A stretch of 27,153 nucleotides of DNA from JBHHZI01 sp046757965 (GCA_046757965.1 JBHHZI010000028.1:1-27153), one strand, 5' to 3'; counted from the first letter of the stretch, positions 14,546 to 23,485 are shown. The notes: generated by a model from the letters alone, not told the origin. Numbers and translations: made by a program.

Positions 14546-17500
14546 TTGACCGAGCTCCCCAAGCAGTACAACGCCGCCGACCACGAGGACAGCATCACAC
14601 GACGCTGGCAGGAGACCGGCGCCTTCGATGCCGCGCCGCGCCGTGGCGTGACGCCGTACGTGATCATGATGCCGCTGCCCAACGTCACCGGCGCACTGCA
14701 CATGGGTCACGCCATGGACAACGTCATGCAGGACCTGCTGACCCGCTGGCACCGGATGCAGGGCGAGATGGCGCTGTGGATGCCGGGTGTCGATCATGCC
14801 GGCATCGCCACCCAGGCGGTGGTCGAGAAGCGGCTCTTCGAGCTGGAGGGCAAGACGCGGCATGATATCGGGCGGGACGACCTGGTGGCGCGCATCTGGG
14901 AGTGGAGTGCTCGATACCGGGAACGCATCATCTCGCAGCAGCAGGCGATGGGGTGCGGGTGTGACTGGCGACGTCATCGCTACACCATGGACCGGGTCTG
15001 CCGGCGGGCGGTGTACTGGACATTCTTCGCCATGTTTCGTGACGGCCTGATCTTCCAGGGCGACCGCATGGTCAACTGGGACTGCCACCTGCAGACCGCC
15101 ATCGCCGACGACGAGATCGTGCGCCAGAGTGTGAACGGTCACTTCTGGCACCTGCGTTATCCCGTCATCGATCCCCGCCCTGGAGAACCGGCCGACGTGG
15201 TGGTGGCGACGACCCGTCCCGAGACCCTGCTCGGCGACACGGCGGTGGCCTGCCACCCGGATCCAGCCGCGGCGCTTCAGGCCCGGATCGCGAAGACCCA
15301 GGAGCGGCTCGACCGCGCGGGTCCGCGCGACCGCGCGGCGCTGCAGAGCGAGATGGACCGGCTGACCGCCCGGCAAGCCTCGCATCTGCCGATGCTCGAG
15401 CAGCTCCGCGGCATGGCCCGCGACGGACGCCAGGTGATGCTGCCTCTTCTCGACCGGCCGCTTCCGCTGATCGCGGACGCCTGGGCCAGGCCCGAGCTGG
15501 GCAGCGGCTGCGTCAAGATCACCCCGGCACACGACCCCAACGACCACGAGGTCTGGCAACGCCACCGGGACCGGATCGATCTCATCAACATCCTCAACCC
15601 GGACGGCACGCTCAATGAGGCCGCCGGACCGTACGCCGGACTCGATCGCGACGAGGCTCGCCGGCGCGTGGTGGCCGACCTCGAGGATCGGAACGCGATC
15701 GACCATGTCGAGGACCGGGAGGTTGAGCTCGGCCTCTCGGATCGGTCCAAGACGATCATCGAACCGTACATGTCGCGCCAGTGGTTCGTGCGCATGGGCG
15801 ATGTCGAGGACGGCGTGACCTGTGGCCGTGGCACGCCGCACGCCTTCCAGAGCCGCGGACTGGCGCAGGCCGCCATCGACGCCGCCGACGGCACGTGGAC
15901 CTCGCCGAGCGGACGTCAGGTGGCATTTCATCCTGACGAGCGCTACCGCAGCACCTACCTGACCTGGCTGGCGGAGAAGCGGGACTGGTGCATCAGCCGG
16001 CAACTCTGGTGGGGACACCGGATCCCGATCTGGTCGGCGAAGGTGACCGGGGACAACGGCGCGAGCCTCACCGCGGCGCTCGACGGACTGCTGGTCCGGG
16101 ACGAGGTGTGCGCGCGCCTGGCGACCGCGGACGGCACGTCTCGGCGCCTCGCGGCCGGCGACCCCCTCACCACGGAGATCCCGGCGGCGACCGGCTCCCC
16201 GGGTCCCGCAACCCTGCAGGTCTGCGTCAGGGATCCCGACACGGTCGAGGAGGTCACCGCGGCCCTCGAACGGGCCGGACTGATCCAGGACCCCGACGTT
16301 CTCGACACCTGGTTCTCCAGCGGCGTCTGGCCCCACAGCACCCTCGGCTGGCCGGACCCCACCAGCGCGGAGATCGATCCCGGGCAGCCGCCCCTGGGCG
16401 GAACCGGCGGAGAGACCGACTGCGTCGACTTCTTCTATCCCGGTTCCTGCCTGGTCACCGGCAGAGACATCATCACGCTCTGGATCGTGCGCATGGTGGT
16501 GATGGGCCTCTACAACCTCGGTGATGTTCCGTTCACGGACGTGTTCATCCACGCCAACATCCTCGATGGCAAGGGCGAGCGCATGTCCAAGTCGAAGGGC
16601 AACGGCATCGACCCGGTCGACATCATCAAGCGGTACGGCACGGACGCCATGCGCTACGTCCTCTGCGAGATGCAGACCGGCACCCAGGACATCCGCCTCC
16701 CGGTGCAGGCGATCTCGCCGTTCACGGGACACAGCATCGACCTGGCCACCGCGCGTCACGGTTCCAGCGTCTTCACCTACATCTGTCCCGAGAGCGGCAA
16801 GGAGTTCGACGTGCTCGGCACGATGCCGGACCTCCCTGCCGCGCGGCTGGTGTCCGACCGCTTCGACGTCGGGCGCAACTTCTGCAACAAGCTGTGGAAC
16901 GCGGCGCGCTTCGCCCTCATGAATCTGGACGGCGCCACGTTCACACCGCGCCGCCTCGAGGACCTGGCCGACGAGGACCGCTGGCTGCTGTCACGCCTGA
17001 GCCACGTCTGCGAGGCCGTGCAGGAGGGCCTCCAGGCGTACAACCCGGCGGCGGCCATGTCGGCGGCGCGGGAGTTCTTCTGGGGCGATCTGTGCGACTG
17101 GTACCTCGAGATCATCAAGCCACGCCTGTGGGATGACGATACGGCCGGTCCGGCACGGCAGGTCCTCGCCCTGGCGCTCGACCAGGTCCTCCGGCTGCTC
17201 CACCCGTTCATCCCGTTCGTCACCGAGGTCCTGTGGGAGAAGCTCAACGGCACCGCCCCGTCCCGCGGTCTGACCACGCCCCTGCCGGTGTCCGGCATGC
17301 TGGCCACCTCCGCCTGGCCGCGCCCGGATATCGGCTGGCAGGACCCCTCTCTCGAGGAGGGGTTCCACCTGGTGCAGCAGCTCATTCGCGCCATCCGGGA
17401 CATCCGCAGCATGGCCCGGATCTCCCCGGCGAGACGCCTCACGGTGCGGGTTCGCGCCACCGGCGCCACCGCCGCCGGTCTGGGCGAGGCCCGGGACAGG

Positions 17501-17824
17501 ATCATCCACATGGCTCACCTCGACGGGTTCACCATCACGTCCGATGCCGCGCGCACGCCCGATGCCGCCACCGCGATGGTGGCGGATGCCGAGGTGATGG
17601 TGTCCGGCGTCGTCGACCCCGCCGTGGAGCGCGACCGCCTGACGCGACAGCGCCAGGCCCTGATGATCGATCTGGATCGGGCCCGGAAGAAGCTCGGCAA
17701 CGAGAAGTTCACGAGCCGCGCGAGACCGGAGATCGTCGAGCAGGAACGTGCCCGCGCGGTCGAGCTAGAGACCCGGCTGCGCACCCTCGACGCGAGCCTC
17801 CGCCTGCTGGATTCATCGTCATGA
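14546..17824 (+). CDS. valS: Valyl-tRNA synthetase
   Basis: This 1092-aa class I synthetase attaches valine to tRNA(Val). The HIGH signature is HMGHA (52-56), preceded by PLPNVTGAL; MPGVDHAGIATQAVVEKRL is diagnostic of ValRS, and DVLDTWFSSGVWPHSTLGWPD follows the CP1 editing domain. The KMSKS loop is RMSKS (679-683); NFCNKLWNAARF and CDWYLEIIKPRLW mark the anticodon domain, and the usual C-terminal coiled-coil arm ends the protein. It is about 140 residues longer than E. coli ValS because of insertions at about 240-285, 490-560 and 718-770. The start is TTG 14546, directly before the conserved TELPKQYNAADHE; there is no ATG or clear Shine-Dalgarno. The stop overlaps the LOG gene (ATGA). Confidence 0.96.
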   Translation: MTELPKQYNAADHEDSITRRWQETGAFDAAPRRGVTPYVIMMPLPNVTGALHMGHAMDNVMQDLLTRWHRMQGEMALWMPGVDHAGIATQAVVEKRLFELEGKTRHDIGRDDLVARIWEWSARYRERIISQQQAMGCGCDWRRHRYTMDRVCRRAVYWTFFAMFRDGLIFQGDRMVNWDCHLQTAIADDEIVRQSVNGHFWHLRYPVIDPRPGEPADVVVATTRPETLLGDTAVACHPDPAAALQARIAKTQERLDRAGPRDRAALQSEMDRLTARQASHLPMLEQLRGMARDGRQVMLPLLDRPLPLIADAWARPELGSGCVKITPAHDPNDHEVWQRHRDRIDLINILNPDGTLNEAAGPYAGLDRDEARRRVVADLEDRNAIDHVEDREVELGLSDRSKTIIEPYMSRQWFVRMGDVEDGVTCGRGTPHAFQSRGLAQAAIDAADGTWTSPSGRQVAFHPDERYRSTYLTWLAEKRDWCISRQLWWGHRIPIWSAKVTGDNGASLTAALDGLLVRDEVCARLATADGTSRRLAAGDPLTTEIPAATGSPGPATLQVCVRDPDTVEEVTAALERAGLIQDPDVLDTWFSSGVWPHSTLGWPDPTSAEIDPGQPPLGGTGGETDCVDFFYPGSCLVTGRDIITLWIVRMVVMGLYNLGDVPFTDVFIHANILDGKGERMSKSKGNGIDPVDIIKRYGTDAMRYVLCEMQTGTQDIRLPVQAISPFTGHSIDLATARHGSSVFTYICPESGKEFDVLGTMPDLPAARLVSDRFDVGRNFCNKLWNAARFALMNLDGATFTPRRLEDLADEDRWLLSRLSHVCEAVQEGLQAYNPAAAMSAAREFFWGDLCDWYLEIIKPRLWDDDTAGPARQVLALALDQVLRLLHPFIPFVTEVLWEKLNGTAPSRGLTTPLPVSGMLATSAWPRPDIGWQDPSLEEGFHLVQQLIRAIRDIRSMARISPARRLTVRVRATGATAAGLGEARDRIIHMAHLDGFTITSDAARTPDAATAMVADAEVMVSGVVDPAVERDRLTRQRQALMIDLDRARKKLGNEKFTSRARPEIVEQERARAVELETRLRTLDASLRLLDSSS

Positions 17825-18687
17825 GTGCGCGCCGGAAGGATGCCGCGATGCCCCCTCCCCCCATCGACTCTCGCTCTTACCTGAAGGCCTACGAGGACGT
17901 GGAGTTCCTTGCCCGCGAGGAGCTGCGCCCGCTGCGCCTGCATCTGGAGCTGCTGAAGGCCGAGATGGTCCAGCAGGAGCAGAACATCCATTCCACCATC
18001 GTCGTCTTCGGCGGCACGCGTATCGTGGAACCGGGTGCGGCTGGAGACGAGCTCGCCGTCGCCGAGAAGCAGGCGGCCGCATCGCCGCAGGACGCTGGCG
18101 CCGCGGCGGCCCTGCGGCGCGCCCGGAGGATGGTGGACAACTCGCGCTACTACGACGAGGCGCGGGCCTTCGCCCGGCTGGTCTCCTCGAACTGCCAGTT
18201 CCAGACCCGCTGCGAGAACGTCATCGTCACCGGAGGAGGTCCGGGCATCATGGAAGCGGCCAACCGCGGCGCCCATGATGTCGGCGCCAAGAGCATCGGA
18301 CTGTCCATCGTCCTGCCGTTCGAGACCGAGCCGAATGCCTTCATCACACCCGACCTGTGCTTCCAGTTCAAGTACTTCGCCATCCGCAAGATGCATTTCC
18401 TCATGCGCGCCAAGGCCATGGTCGTCTTCCCCGGCGGGTTCGGCACCATGGACGAGCTGTTCGAGACGCTCACACTCATCCAGACCCGCAAGATGCCGCA
18501 GGTTCCGGTCCTGCTGTTCGGCCGTTCTTTCTGGAAGGAAGTGATCGACTTCGATGCGCTGGTGGAGCACGGCACCATCCGGGCGTCCGACCTGGACCTG
18601 TTCTCCTTCGTGGAGACGGCGCGGGAGGCGTGGGACACCATCTCGGCCTTTCACGACGAGGTGCAGGTGCAGATGCCCGAGTTCTGA
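17821..18687 (+). CDS. LOG-family nucleoside 5'-monophosphate phosphoribohydrolase
   Basis: This 288-aa protein is of the LOG / former 'lysine decarboxylase' family (TIGR00730-like). The signature pair is present: GGGPGIMEAANRG (about 138-150) and PGGFGTMDELFE (about 204-215). LOG enzymes split the N-glycosidic bond of nucleotide 5'-monophosphates, releasing the base. It carries an extra N-terminal region of about 110 residues with an Ala/Glu-rich stretch, so it resembles the longer bacterial subgroup, not plant-type cytokinin LOG proteins. A cytokinin substrate should not be assumed; general nucleotide turnover is likelier. ATG 17821 overlaps the valS stop as ATGA, and its own stop overlaps the antiporter ATG by one base, so the three genes form one operon. 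Confidence 0.88.
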   Translation: MSARRKDAAMPPPPIDSRSYLKAYEDVEFLAREELRPLRLHLELLKAEMVQQEQNIHSTIVVFGGTRIVEPGAAGDELAVAEKQAAASPQDAGAAAALRRARRMVDNSRYYDEARAFARLVSSNCQFQTRCENVIVTGGGPGIMEAANRGAHDVGAKSIGLSIVLPFETEPNAFITPDLCFQFKYFAIRKMHFLMRAKAMVVFPGGFGTMDELFETLTLIQTRKMPQVPVLLFGRSFWKEVIDFDALVEHGTIRASDLDLFSFVETAREAWDTISAFHDEVQVQMPEF

Positions 18688-19973
18688 TGGCGCCGTCGGT
18701 CTTCGATACCGCGGCGGTCCTGATGGTGATCGCCGCAGTGTTCAGCACCCTCAATCATCGCTTCATCCGTCTGCCGTTCACCATCGGCATGATGCTTTCC
18801 GGTCTGGTGGCGGCCGGCGCCATGCTCATCCTGGATGCGCTGCTCCCCTCGCTGGGCCTGGGCGATGCCGTGCGCGCGGCGCTGGCCCATGTCGATTTCT
18901 CCGCCTCGCTGATGCGCGGCATGCTGGGCTTCCTGCTGTTCGCCGGCGCTCTGCACATCGACCTGGATGCGCTCCTCGAGAAGAAGCTCCCGGTCACCGT
19001 CCTGGCCACGGTGGGTGTCGTCCTGTCGACCGTGCTGGTCGGTCTCGGGTCGTTCGTGCTGTTCTCCGCCACCGGTCTGCCGGTGCCGCTCCCCTACTGC
19101 CTCGTGTTCGGGGCCCTCATATCGCCCACCGACCCGATCGCCGTGCTGGGCATCATGAAATCCCTCGGCGTGCCGCGCAGCCTCGAGATCAAGGTGGCGG
19201 GAGAGAGCCTGTTCAACGACGGTGTGGGCGTCGTGGTGTTCTCGCTGCTGGTCGCCGCTGCCGGGGGCAATGCGGCAAACCATGCAGCAGGCCACGCCGG
19301 CCCTGACCTGGTCTCTGTGTCCACCGTCTTCGCGCAGGAGGTCCTCGGCGGCATCGCTCTGGGGCTGCTCTCCGGGTTCATCGTGTATCGCGCCATGAAG
19401 CGCCTGGATGAGCCGAACCTGGAGGTGTTCCTGAGTTTCGGTCTGGTGATGGGCATCGCCGTCACCGCGGCTCACCTGCACACCTCCGCGCCCCTGGCCT
19501 GCGTCATCGCCGGACTGTTCATCGGCAATCACGGCCGCCGCTTCGCCATGTCCGAGCGGACGTCCCGGGCACTGGACCTCGTCTGGGCCTTCATCGATCA
19601 CGCCCTCAACGCCATCCTCTTTCTGCTCATCGGTCTCGAGGTGGTGGCCAGCGTCAGCGGCACTCCGGCCCATCTCATCGCCGCGGTCCTCCTCATCGGC
19701 ATCGTCCTGGGCGCCCGGCTCGTCTCGGTGTGGCTCCCGGTCCGCCTGCTGAGCTGGCGGATCCGGTTCACACCAGGGGCCGTGACCCTGCTCACCTGGG
19801 GCGGGCTCAAGGGAGGGATCTCCATCGCCCTGGCACTCTCCCTGCCCGATTTTCCCGGGCGCCCTGCGGTGGTCACCGCCACCTCCTGCATCGTGGCGTT
19901 CTCGGTGGTCGTGCAGGGCCTCACCATCGGGCCGTTGATCCGCCGCATCATCCCCGGGGCGCGGCCAGCCTGA
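18687..19973 (+). CDS. CPA1-family Na+(K+)/H+ antiporter (NhaP-like)
   Basis: This 428-aa membrane protein has about 12-13 hydrophobic helices. The CPA1 hallmarks are clear: FGALISPTDPIAVLGIM in TM4-5, and the ion-binding ESLFNDGVGVVVF, whose ND aspartate is the expected transport residue. RLxFTIGMMLSGL near the N-terminus and WGGLKGGISIALAL near the C-terminus also fit the family. It exports Na+ or K+ in exchange for H+. There is no C-terminal regulatory domain: the protein ends soon after the last helix. The ATG shares one base with the LOG stop (TGATG). A GbsR-type regulator, a family often tied to osmotic responses, starts 205 bases downstream. Confidence 0.92.
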   Translation: MAPSVFDTAAVLMVIAAVFSTLNHRFIRLPFTIGMMLSGLVAAGAMLILDALLPSLGLGDAVRAALAHVDFSASLMRGMLGFLLFAGALHIDLDALLEKKLPVTVLATVGVVLSTVLVGLGSFVLFSATGLPVPLPYCLVFGALISPTDPIAVLGIMKSLGVPRSLEIKVAGESLFNDGVGVVVFSLLVAAAGGNAANHAAGHAGPDLVSVSTVFAQEVLGGIALGLLSGFIVYRAMKRLDEPNLEVFLSFGLVMGIAVTAAHLHTSAPLACVIAGLFIGNHGRRFAMSERTSRALDLVWAFIDHALNAILFLLIGLEVVASVSGTPAHLIAAVLLIGIVLGARLVSVWLPVRLLSWRIRFTPGAVTLLTWGGLKGGISIALALSLPDFPGRPAVVTATSCIVAFSVVVQGLTIGPLIRRIIPGARPA

Positions 19974-20129
19974 TCCAGCCATCGCGACGCCATCGCCATC
20001 CGGACCGGCCGGCGCGGGGACACGGGGCGGACACCAGGTTCGCCGCACGCCGGCCAGGACCTGCCCGCGGGTCGGTTGTCCCGTGATTCGTGACTGCGAA
20101 ACAGACAATAAGACCCGCAGAATCAAGAT

Positions 20130-20158
20130 GTTTCGGAGCCTATTGAAATTTTCGAAAC
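20130..20158. promoter_or_regulatory. Inverted-repeat candidate operator of the GbsR-type regulator
   Basis: GTTTCGGA (20130-20137) and TTCGAAAC (20151-20158) are inverted copies matching at seven of eight positions, with a centre-to-centre distance of 21 bases, about two helical turns. The right arm lies in the promoter spacer and the -35 box sits between the arms. A dimeric winged-helix protein bound here would block its own promoter. Confidence 0.5.
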
Positions 20159-20170
20159 CACTGCTATGAT
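20143..20170 (+). promoter_or_regulatory. Strong sigma70-like promoter for the GbsR-type regulator
   Basis: TTGAAA (20143-20148) and TATGAT (20165-20170) are 16 bases apart, in an AT-rich island unusual for this window. Transcription would start at about 20177-20179, at or within two bases of the ATG, so the mRNA should be leaderless or nearly so. The rest of the 205-base gap (19974-20178) shows no gene. Confidence 0.7.
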
Positions 20171-20178
20171 GCTGGGCG

Positions 20179-20748
20179 ATGAAACCGGCATCCGAGGAGA
20201 TCCGGGACGAGTTCATCCAGCTCTGGTCGCGCCTGTCCCGCGCCTGGGGGATCTCGCGTGCCGCGGCGCGCATCTATGCGTGGCTCTTCTCCCGTCCCAA
20301 CGGCGCCGACGTCGACGAGATCCTGGCGGGGCTGTCCATCGGCCGCGGCACGGTCTCCACCGCCTGCCGGGAACTGAGGGAATGGTCCCTCATCCTGTCG
20401 GACCAGCTTCCCGGCAGCCGCCGCACGCGCTATCGCGTGGAGACGGACCTCTCCCGCGTCATTCGCAGCATCATCACCCACCGCAAGGCACGCGAGTGGG
20501 ATCCGATCGTCGAGCATGCGCAGGAATGGATCCCGCGCCTCGAGGACGACCGCTCCCCGGAGGCCGGGATCTTTCGCGAACGGCTGCGGGCGCTGGCGGG
20601 CTGCATGAGCCTCGCCGACGAGGTGATCGCCCGGTTCCTGGCGGGCCATCCCGCCGGCGACGTGGCCATGCAGGATCTCACCGCGCCCCGCCGGTCACGC
20701 CAGCCGGACTGCACACCCCGGGCCCCGGACACCCAGCCCCGAACCTGA
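20179..20748 (+). CDS. GbsR/MarR-type winged-helix transcriptional regulator
   Basis: This 189-aa DNA-binding protein resembles the GbsR family. It opens with EEIRDEFIQLWSRLSRAWGISRAAARIYAWLF, the family's N-terminal helical region. The helix-turn-helix reads DVDEILAGLSIGRGTVSTACRELREWSLI, followed by a wing (LPGSRRTRYRVE) and a C-terminal helical segment (to about 165). The Pro/Arg-rich tail is probably disordered. Ligand-binding residues cannot be assigned. The ATG at 20179 is directly after its promoter, and the inverted repeat over that promoter suggests autoregulation. Downstream the gene converges on the sulfatase; upstream is the antiporter. Target genes beyond itself are unknown. Confidence 0.88.
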   Translation: MKPASEEIRDEFIQLWSRLSRAWGISRAAARIYAWLFSRPNGADVDEILAGLSIGRGTVSTACRELREWSLILSDQLPGSRRTRYRVETDLSRVIRSIITHRKAREWDPIVEHAQEWIPRLEDDRSPEAGIFRERLRALAGCMSLADEVIARFLAGHPAGDVAMQDLTAPRRSRQPDCTPRAPDTQPRT

Positions 20749-20824
20749 GTCACGCGCCGCGTCTCGCCGTGCCGTCGCCCACCGTCCGGTCGATGCGCGC
20801 CGGCCGGGCGGCGAGGGAAGGCGG

Positions 20825-22237
20825 CTAGCGATCGGCCCGAGCAGCCGCCTCCGCGCTGACCTCGCGATCCCAGGCGCGCAGGCGCTGCCGCAGGCGCTCG
20901 ACGATGTCGGGGTGTGCGGCGGCCACGTCATGGGCCTCCCCGAGGTCGTCGGACAGATTGAACAGCATGAAACTGTCCTGGCCGTTGACGTGCAGCTTCC
21001 AGTCGCCCATGCGGATGGTGGCGAACCGGGGCTGGTCGCAGGCGCGCCAGGCCAGCATGTCGTGAGGAGGACCGCCTCGCTCTCCCGTGACATAGGGCAG
21101 GAGGTCGACGCCATCGAGGGTCGTTCGGGTCTCCACCACGCCGGCCGCCGCGGCCACGGTGGGAAACACATCCAGCGCGATGACCGGATACGGAAAGGTG
21201 AGGCCGGCAGGAATCCGCCCGGGCCAGCGCCACAGGAACACCACGCGGATGCCGCCCTCGAAGAGCATGCCCTTGCCACCGCGCAGCGGACCGTTGCTGC
21301 GCGCCCGGCCCGGGCCGTGATCCGCACGCGCCCCGTTGTCATTGATGAAGAACACCAGGGTTCGATCCTCGACGCCGGCGCGCCGCACCGCGGCGAGAAC
21401 CCGACCGACACCCTCATCCATGGCGACCATCATGGTGGCGTACTTGCGGCGCTGCGAATCGGCGATATGCCGGACCCGGGATTCATACTCGGGAAACATC
21501 TGGATCGGCCAGTGCGGCACATCCCAAGGCAGGTAGAGGAAGAAGGGGCCGTTCCCCCGGCGCTCGATGAACGACACCGACTCCGCCGTGTACGCCTCCG
21601 GACGCGAGCGGGCCGACCTCTCGGTCCGGCGCCCCCGGATGTAGAACAGCTCGCGCTCCTCCTTCTCGGGACGGTGCGATCCGGCATACTGCAGCGTGCC
21701 GAAGAACTCGGAGAAACCGTTGTCCAGGGGGTGGCTGAGTTCCTGCCGCCCCAGGTGCCACTTGCCGATCAGGGCCGTGGCATATCCACGGGCGGACAGG
21801 ACCTCCGCCAGGGTGGTCTCGCTGGCCGGCAGGCCGCGCTCCTTCGCGTCCTCGTTGCACTCGTGCCCGAATCGTGCCTGGTACCTGCCGGTCAACAGGC
21901 CGGCACGGGACGGGCTGCACACGGGAGCGGACACGTATCCGCTGGTGAAGCGGACGCCGCCGAGCCCGATCGAATCGATGTTCGGTGTGGGAATGTCCGG
22001 GCTGCCCTGGATGCCGAAGTCGACGTACCCGGCGTCGTCCGAGTAAAACAGCACCACGTTGGGAGACGACGAACCGGTGGACGGGGCGGTCCCGCAGCCG
22101 GCCAGGACCTCTCCGGCGAGGCCGGCGGCGAGGGCCTGGATGAACTGCCGGCGTGCCAGCGACAGCCGCGGGCGGCATCGTCCGGCCACCGTGGCCTCGG
22201 GTCCGCCCCGGTCCGTTCCCCCCGCCGGTCTCGTCAC
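20825..22237 (-). CDS. Tat-exported sulfatase lipoprotein
   Basis: This 470-aa protein is of the arylsulfatase/alkaline-phosphatase superfamily. FYSDDAGYVDFG supplies the metal-binding aspartates, Cys107 in CSPSRAGLLTGRY is the formylglycine precursor in the CxPxR motif, GKWHLG carries the active-site Lys and His, and NDNGARADHG completes the metal site. The N-terminus has a twin-arginine motif (LARRQFIQ) and a lipobox (LAGC, Cys48), so it should be a folded, Tat-secreted lipoprotein. It would hydrolyse sulfate esters of unknown substrate, and needs a formylglycine-generating enzyme, which is not in this window. The start is GTG 22237, overlapping the kbl stop as GTGA. It is the third gene of the tdh-kbl transcript. 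Confidence 0.9.
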   Translation of the reverse strand: MTRPAGGTDRGGPEATVAGRCRPRLSLARRQFIQALAAGLAGEVLAGCGTAPSTGSSSPNVVLFYSDDAGYVDFGIQGSPDIPTPNIDSIGLGGVRFTSGYVSAPVCSPSRAGLLTGRYQARFGHECNEDAKERGLPASETTLAEVLSARGYATALIGKWHLGRQELSHPLDNGFSEFFGTLQYAGSHRPEKEERELFYIRGRRTERSARSRPEAYTAESVSFIERRGNGPFFLYLPWDVPHWPIQMFPEYESRVRHIADSQRRKYATMMVAMDEGVGRVLAAVRRAGVEDRTLVFFINDNGARADHGPGRARSNGPLRGGKGMLFEGGIRVVFLWRWPGRIPAGLTFPYPVIALDVFPTVAAAAGVVETRTTLDGVDLLPYVTGERGGPPHDMLAWRACDQPRFATIRMGDWKLHVNGQDSFMLFNLSDDLGEAHDVAAAHPDIVERLRQRLRAWDREVSAEAAARADR

Positions 22238-23463
22238 CGTTCCGAGAAGTCCGCGAGCACCGCGAGCACCGCGTCGATGTCGGCGTCGGTGTGGTCGGCA
22301 CTGATCTGGAAGCGAATCTCCTCGTCACCCCGGGGCACCACCGGATAGCTCAGGCCGGTGGCCAGCACGCCGCTGGTGGCGAGGTGCGCCACCAGCCGCC
22401 CGGTCTCTTGCGTGTCGCGCACCATCAGCGGCACGACCGGGTGATCCCCAACGACCGTCTCGTAACCGAGGTCGACCAGCCCCTGCCGGAATCGATCGGT
22501 CCGGGCACGCAGATGCGACAGCAACTCCCGCCCCCGCGCACTGTCGAGAATCTCCAGCGCCTTCAGGGATGCTGCCGCCTCCGACGGGGTGATGGGGTTG
22601 GAGTAGATGTAGAACGCGGCCTTCTCCCGCAGGTAACTCACCGTGGTGGCGTCACAGGTGACATATCCCCCGTTGACCCCGAGGGCCTTTCCCAGCGTGG
22701 CCACCAGCACATCCACGCCGGTGGCCCCGGTGTGCTCCTCGGTGCCCCGGCCGGTCGCCCCGATGGCCCCCACCCCGTGGGAATCGTCCACCATGAGCAC
22801 GACGTTCTCCGGGAAGCGCGCATCGTACTCGCGCGCCAGCCCGGCGATGACATCCAGAGGGGCATGATCCCCCCTCATGCTGAAGATGCCGTCGGTGACG
22901 ATGATGGCGCGCCGGACGCGGCCGACCAGTTCCTCGAGCCCCGCCTTCAGAGCCTCCATGTCGAGATGCGGATACACCTTCTTCTCGACCGGCCGGGCCA
23001 GGCGCATGGCGTTGATGATGCAATTGTGATTGAGCGAATCGCTGAGCACGGCGGTCTTCGGCGAGACCAGGGAACTGAGAACACCCATGACCGTCGCGTA
23101 GGCGGAGCTGAAGATCATCGCCGCCTCCCGGCCGTGAAACGACGCCAGGCGATTCTCCAGGGCGACATGGGGCCCGAACGTTCCGCTGATGAAGCGAACG
23201 GCGCCGGGGCCCACACCGAACGTCCGCGCCGCGTCCTCCTCCGCCTCGATCAGTTCCTCGCGCAAGGTCATGCCGAGGTAGGCGTTGGAGTTCATCTTGA
23301 TGAACGCCATCTCGCCATGGCCTTCGAGATGAAAACGCGGGCCGTTCTCCCCCGCCGCCCGGGTGATGCCGGTGACGACCGCCTCCTCCCCCTTCAGCGT
23401 TCCCTTCTCCTGCATCCCCGCGATCTCGGTGCGCAGGACCTCGTTCAGTCGATCGAGTGGCAT
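22234..23463 (-). CDS. kbl: Glycine C-acetyltransferase (2-amino-3-ketobutyrate CoA ligase)
   Basis: The 409-aa PLP enzyme is of the alpha-oxoamine synthase family. It cleaves 2-amino-3-oxobutyrate with CoA to glycine and acetyl-CoA. The Schiff-base lysine is Lys259 in TLGKALGVNGGYV; MVDDSHGVGAIGATGRG binds the cofactor, and SNAYLGM, FISGTFGPHVALE and FSSAYATVMG are family-typical. BioF, HemA and Spt relatives share the fold, but the adjacent threonine dehydrogenase makes Kbl the best call. ATG 23463 follows a GGAG about eight to nine bases upstream; the longer frame to 23514 runs into tdh and is rejected. It follows tdh by 22 bases, and its stop overlaps the sulfatase start. Confidence 0.92.
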   Translation of the reverse strand: MPLDRLNEVLRTEIAGMQEKGTLKGEEAVVTGITRAAGENGPRFHLEGHGEMAFIKMNSNAYLGMTLREELIEAEEDAARTFGVGPGAVRFISGTFGPHVALENRLASFHGREAAMIFSSAYATVMGVLSSLVSPKTAVLSDSLNHNCIINAMRLARPVEKKVYPHLDMEALKAGLEELVGRVRRAIIVTDGIFSMRGDHAPLDVIAGLAREYDARFPENVVLMVDDSHGVGAIGATGRGTEEHTGATGVDVLVATLGKALGVNGGYVTCDATTVSYLREKAAFYIYSNPITPSEAAASLKALEILDSARGRELLSHLRARTDRFRQGLVDLGYETVVGDHPVVPLMVRDTQETGRLVAHLATSGVLATGLSYPVVPRGDEEIRFQISADHTDADIDAVLAVLADFSER

Positions 23464-23485
23464 CGTCGTCTCCTGTATCAGGCCA

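Noticed and set aside
13424..16759. 1111-codon open frame on the minus strand opposite the PKS, ICMT and valS genes
   Set aside because: It lies antisense to three well-supported genes, has low-complexity His/Arg/Gly-rich composition and no recognisable domain; it is a high-GC shadow.
17821..18687. Lysine decarboxylase or cytokinin synthesis gene
   Set aside because: The GGGPGIMEA and PGGFGTMDE motifs define LOG phosphoribohydrolases; the old lysine decarboxylase label is erroneous, and nothing nearby supports cytokinin production.
20912..22348. 478-codon plus-strand open frame opposite the sulfatase
   Set aside because: The sulfatase has all catalytic motifs; the opposite frame has none and is His/Arg/Gly-rich.
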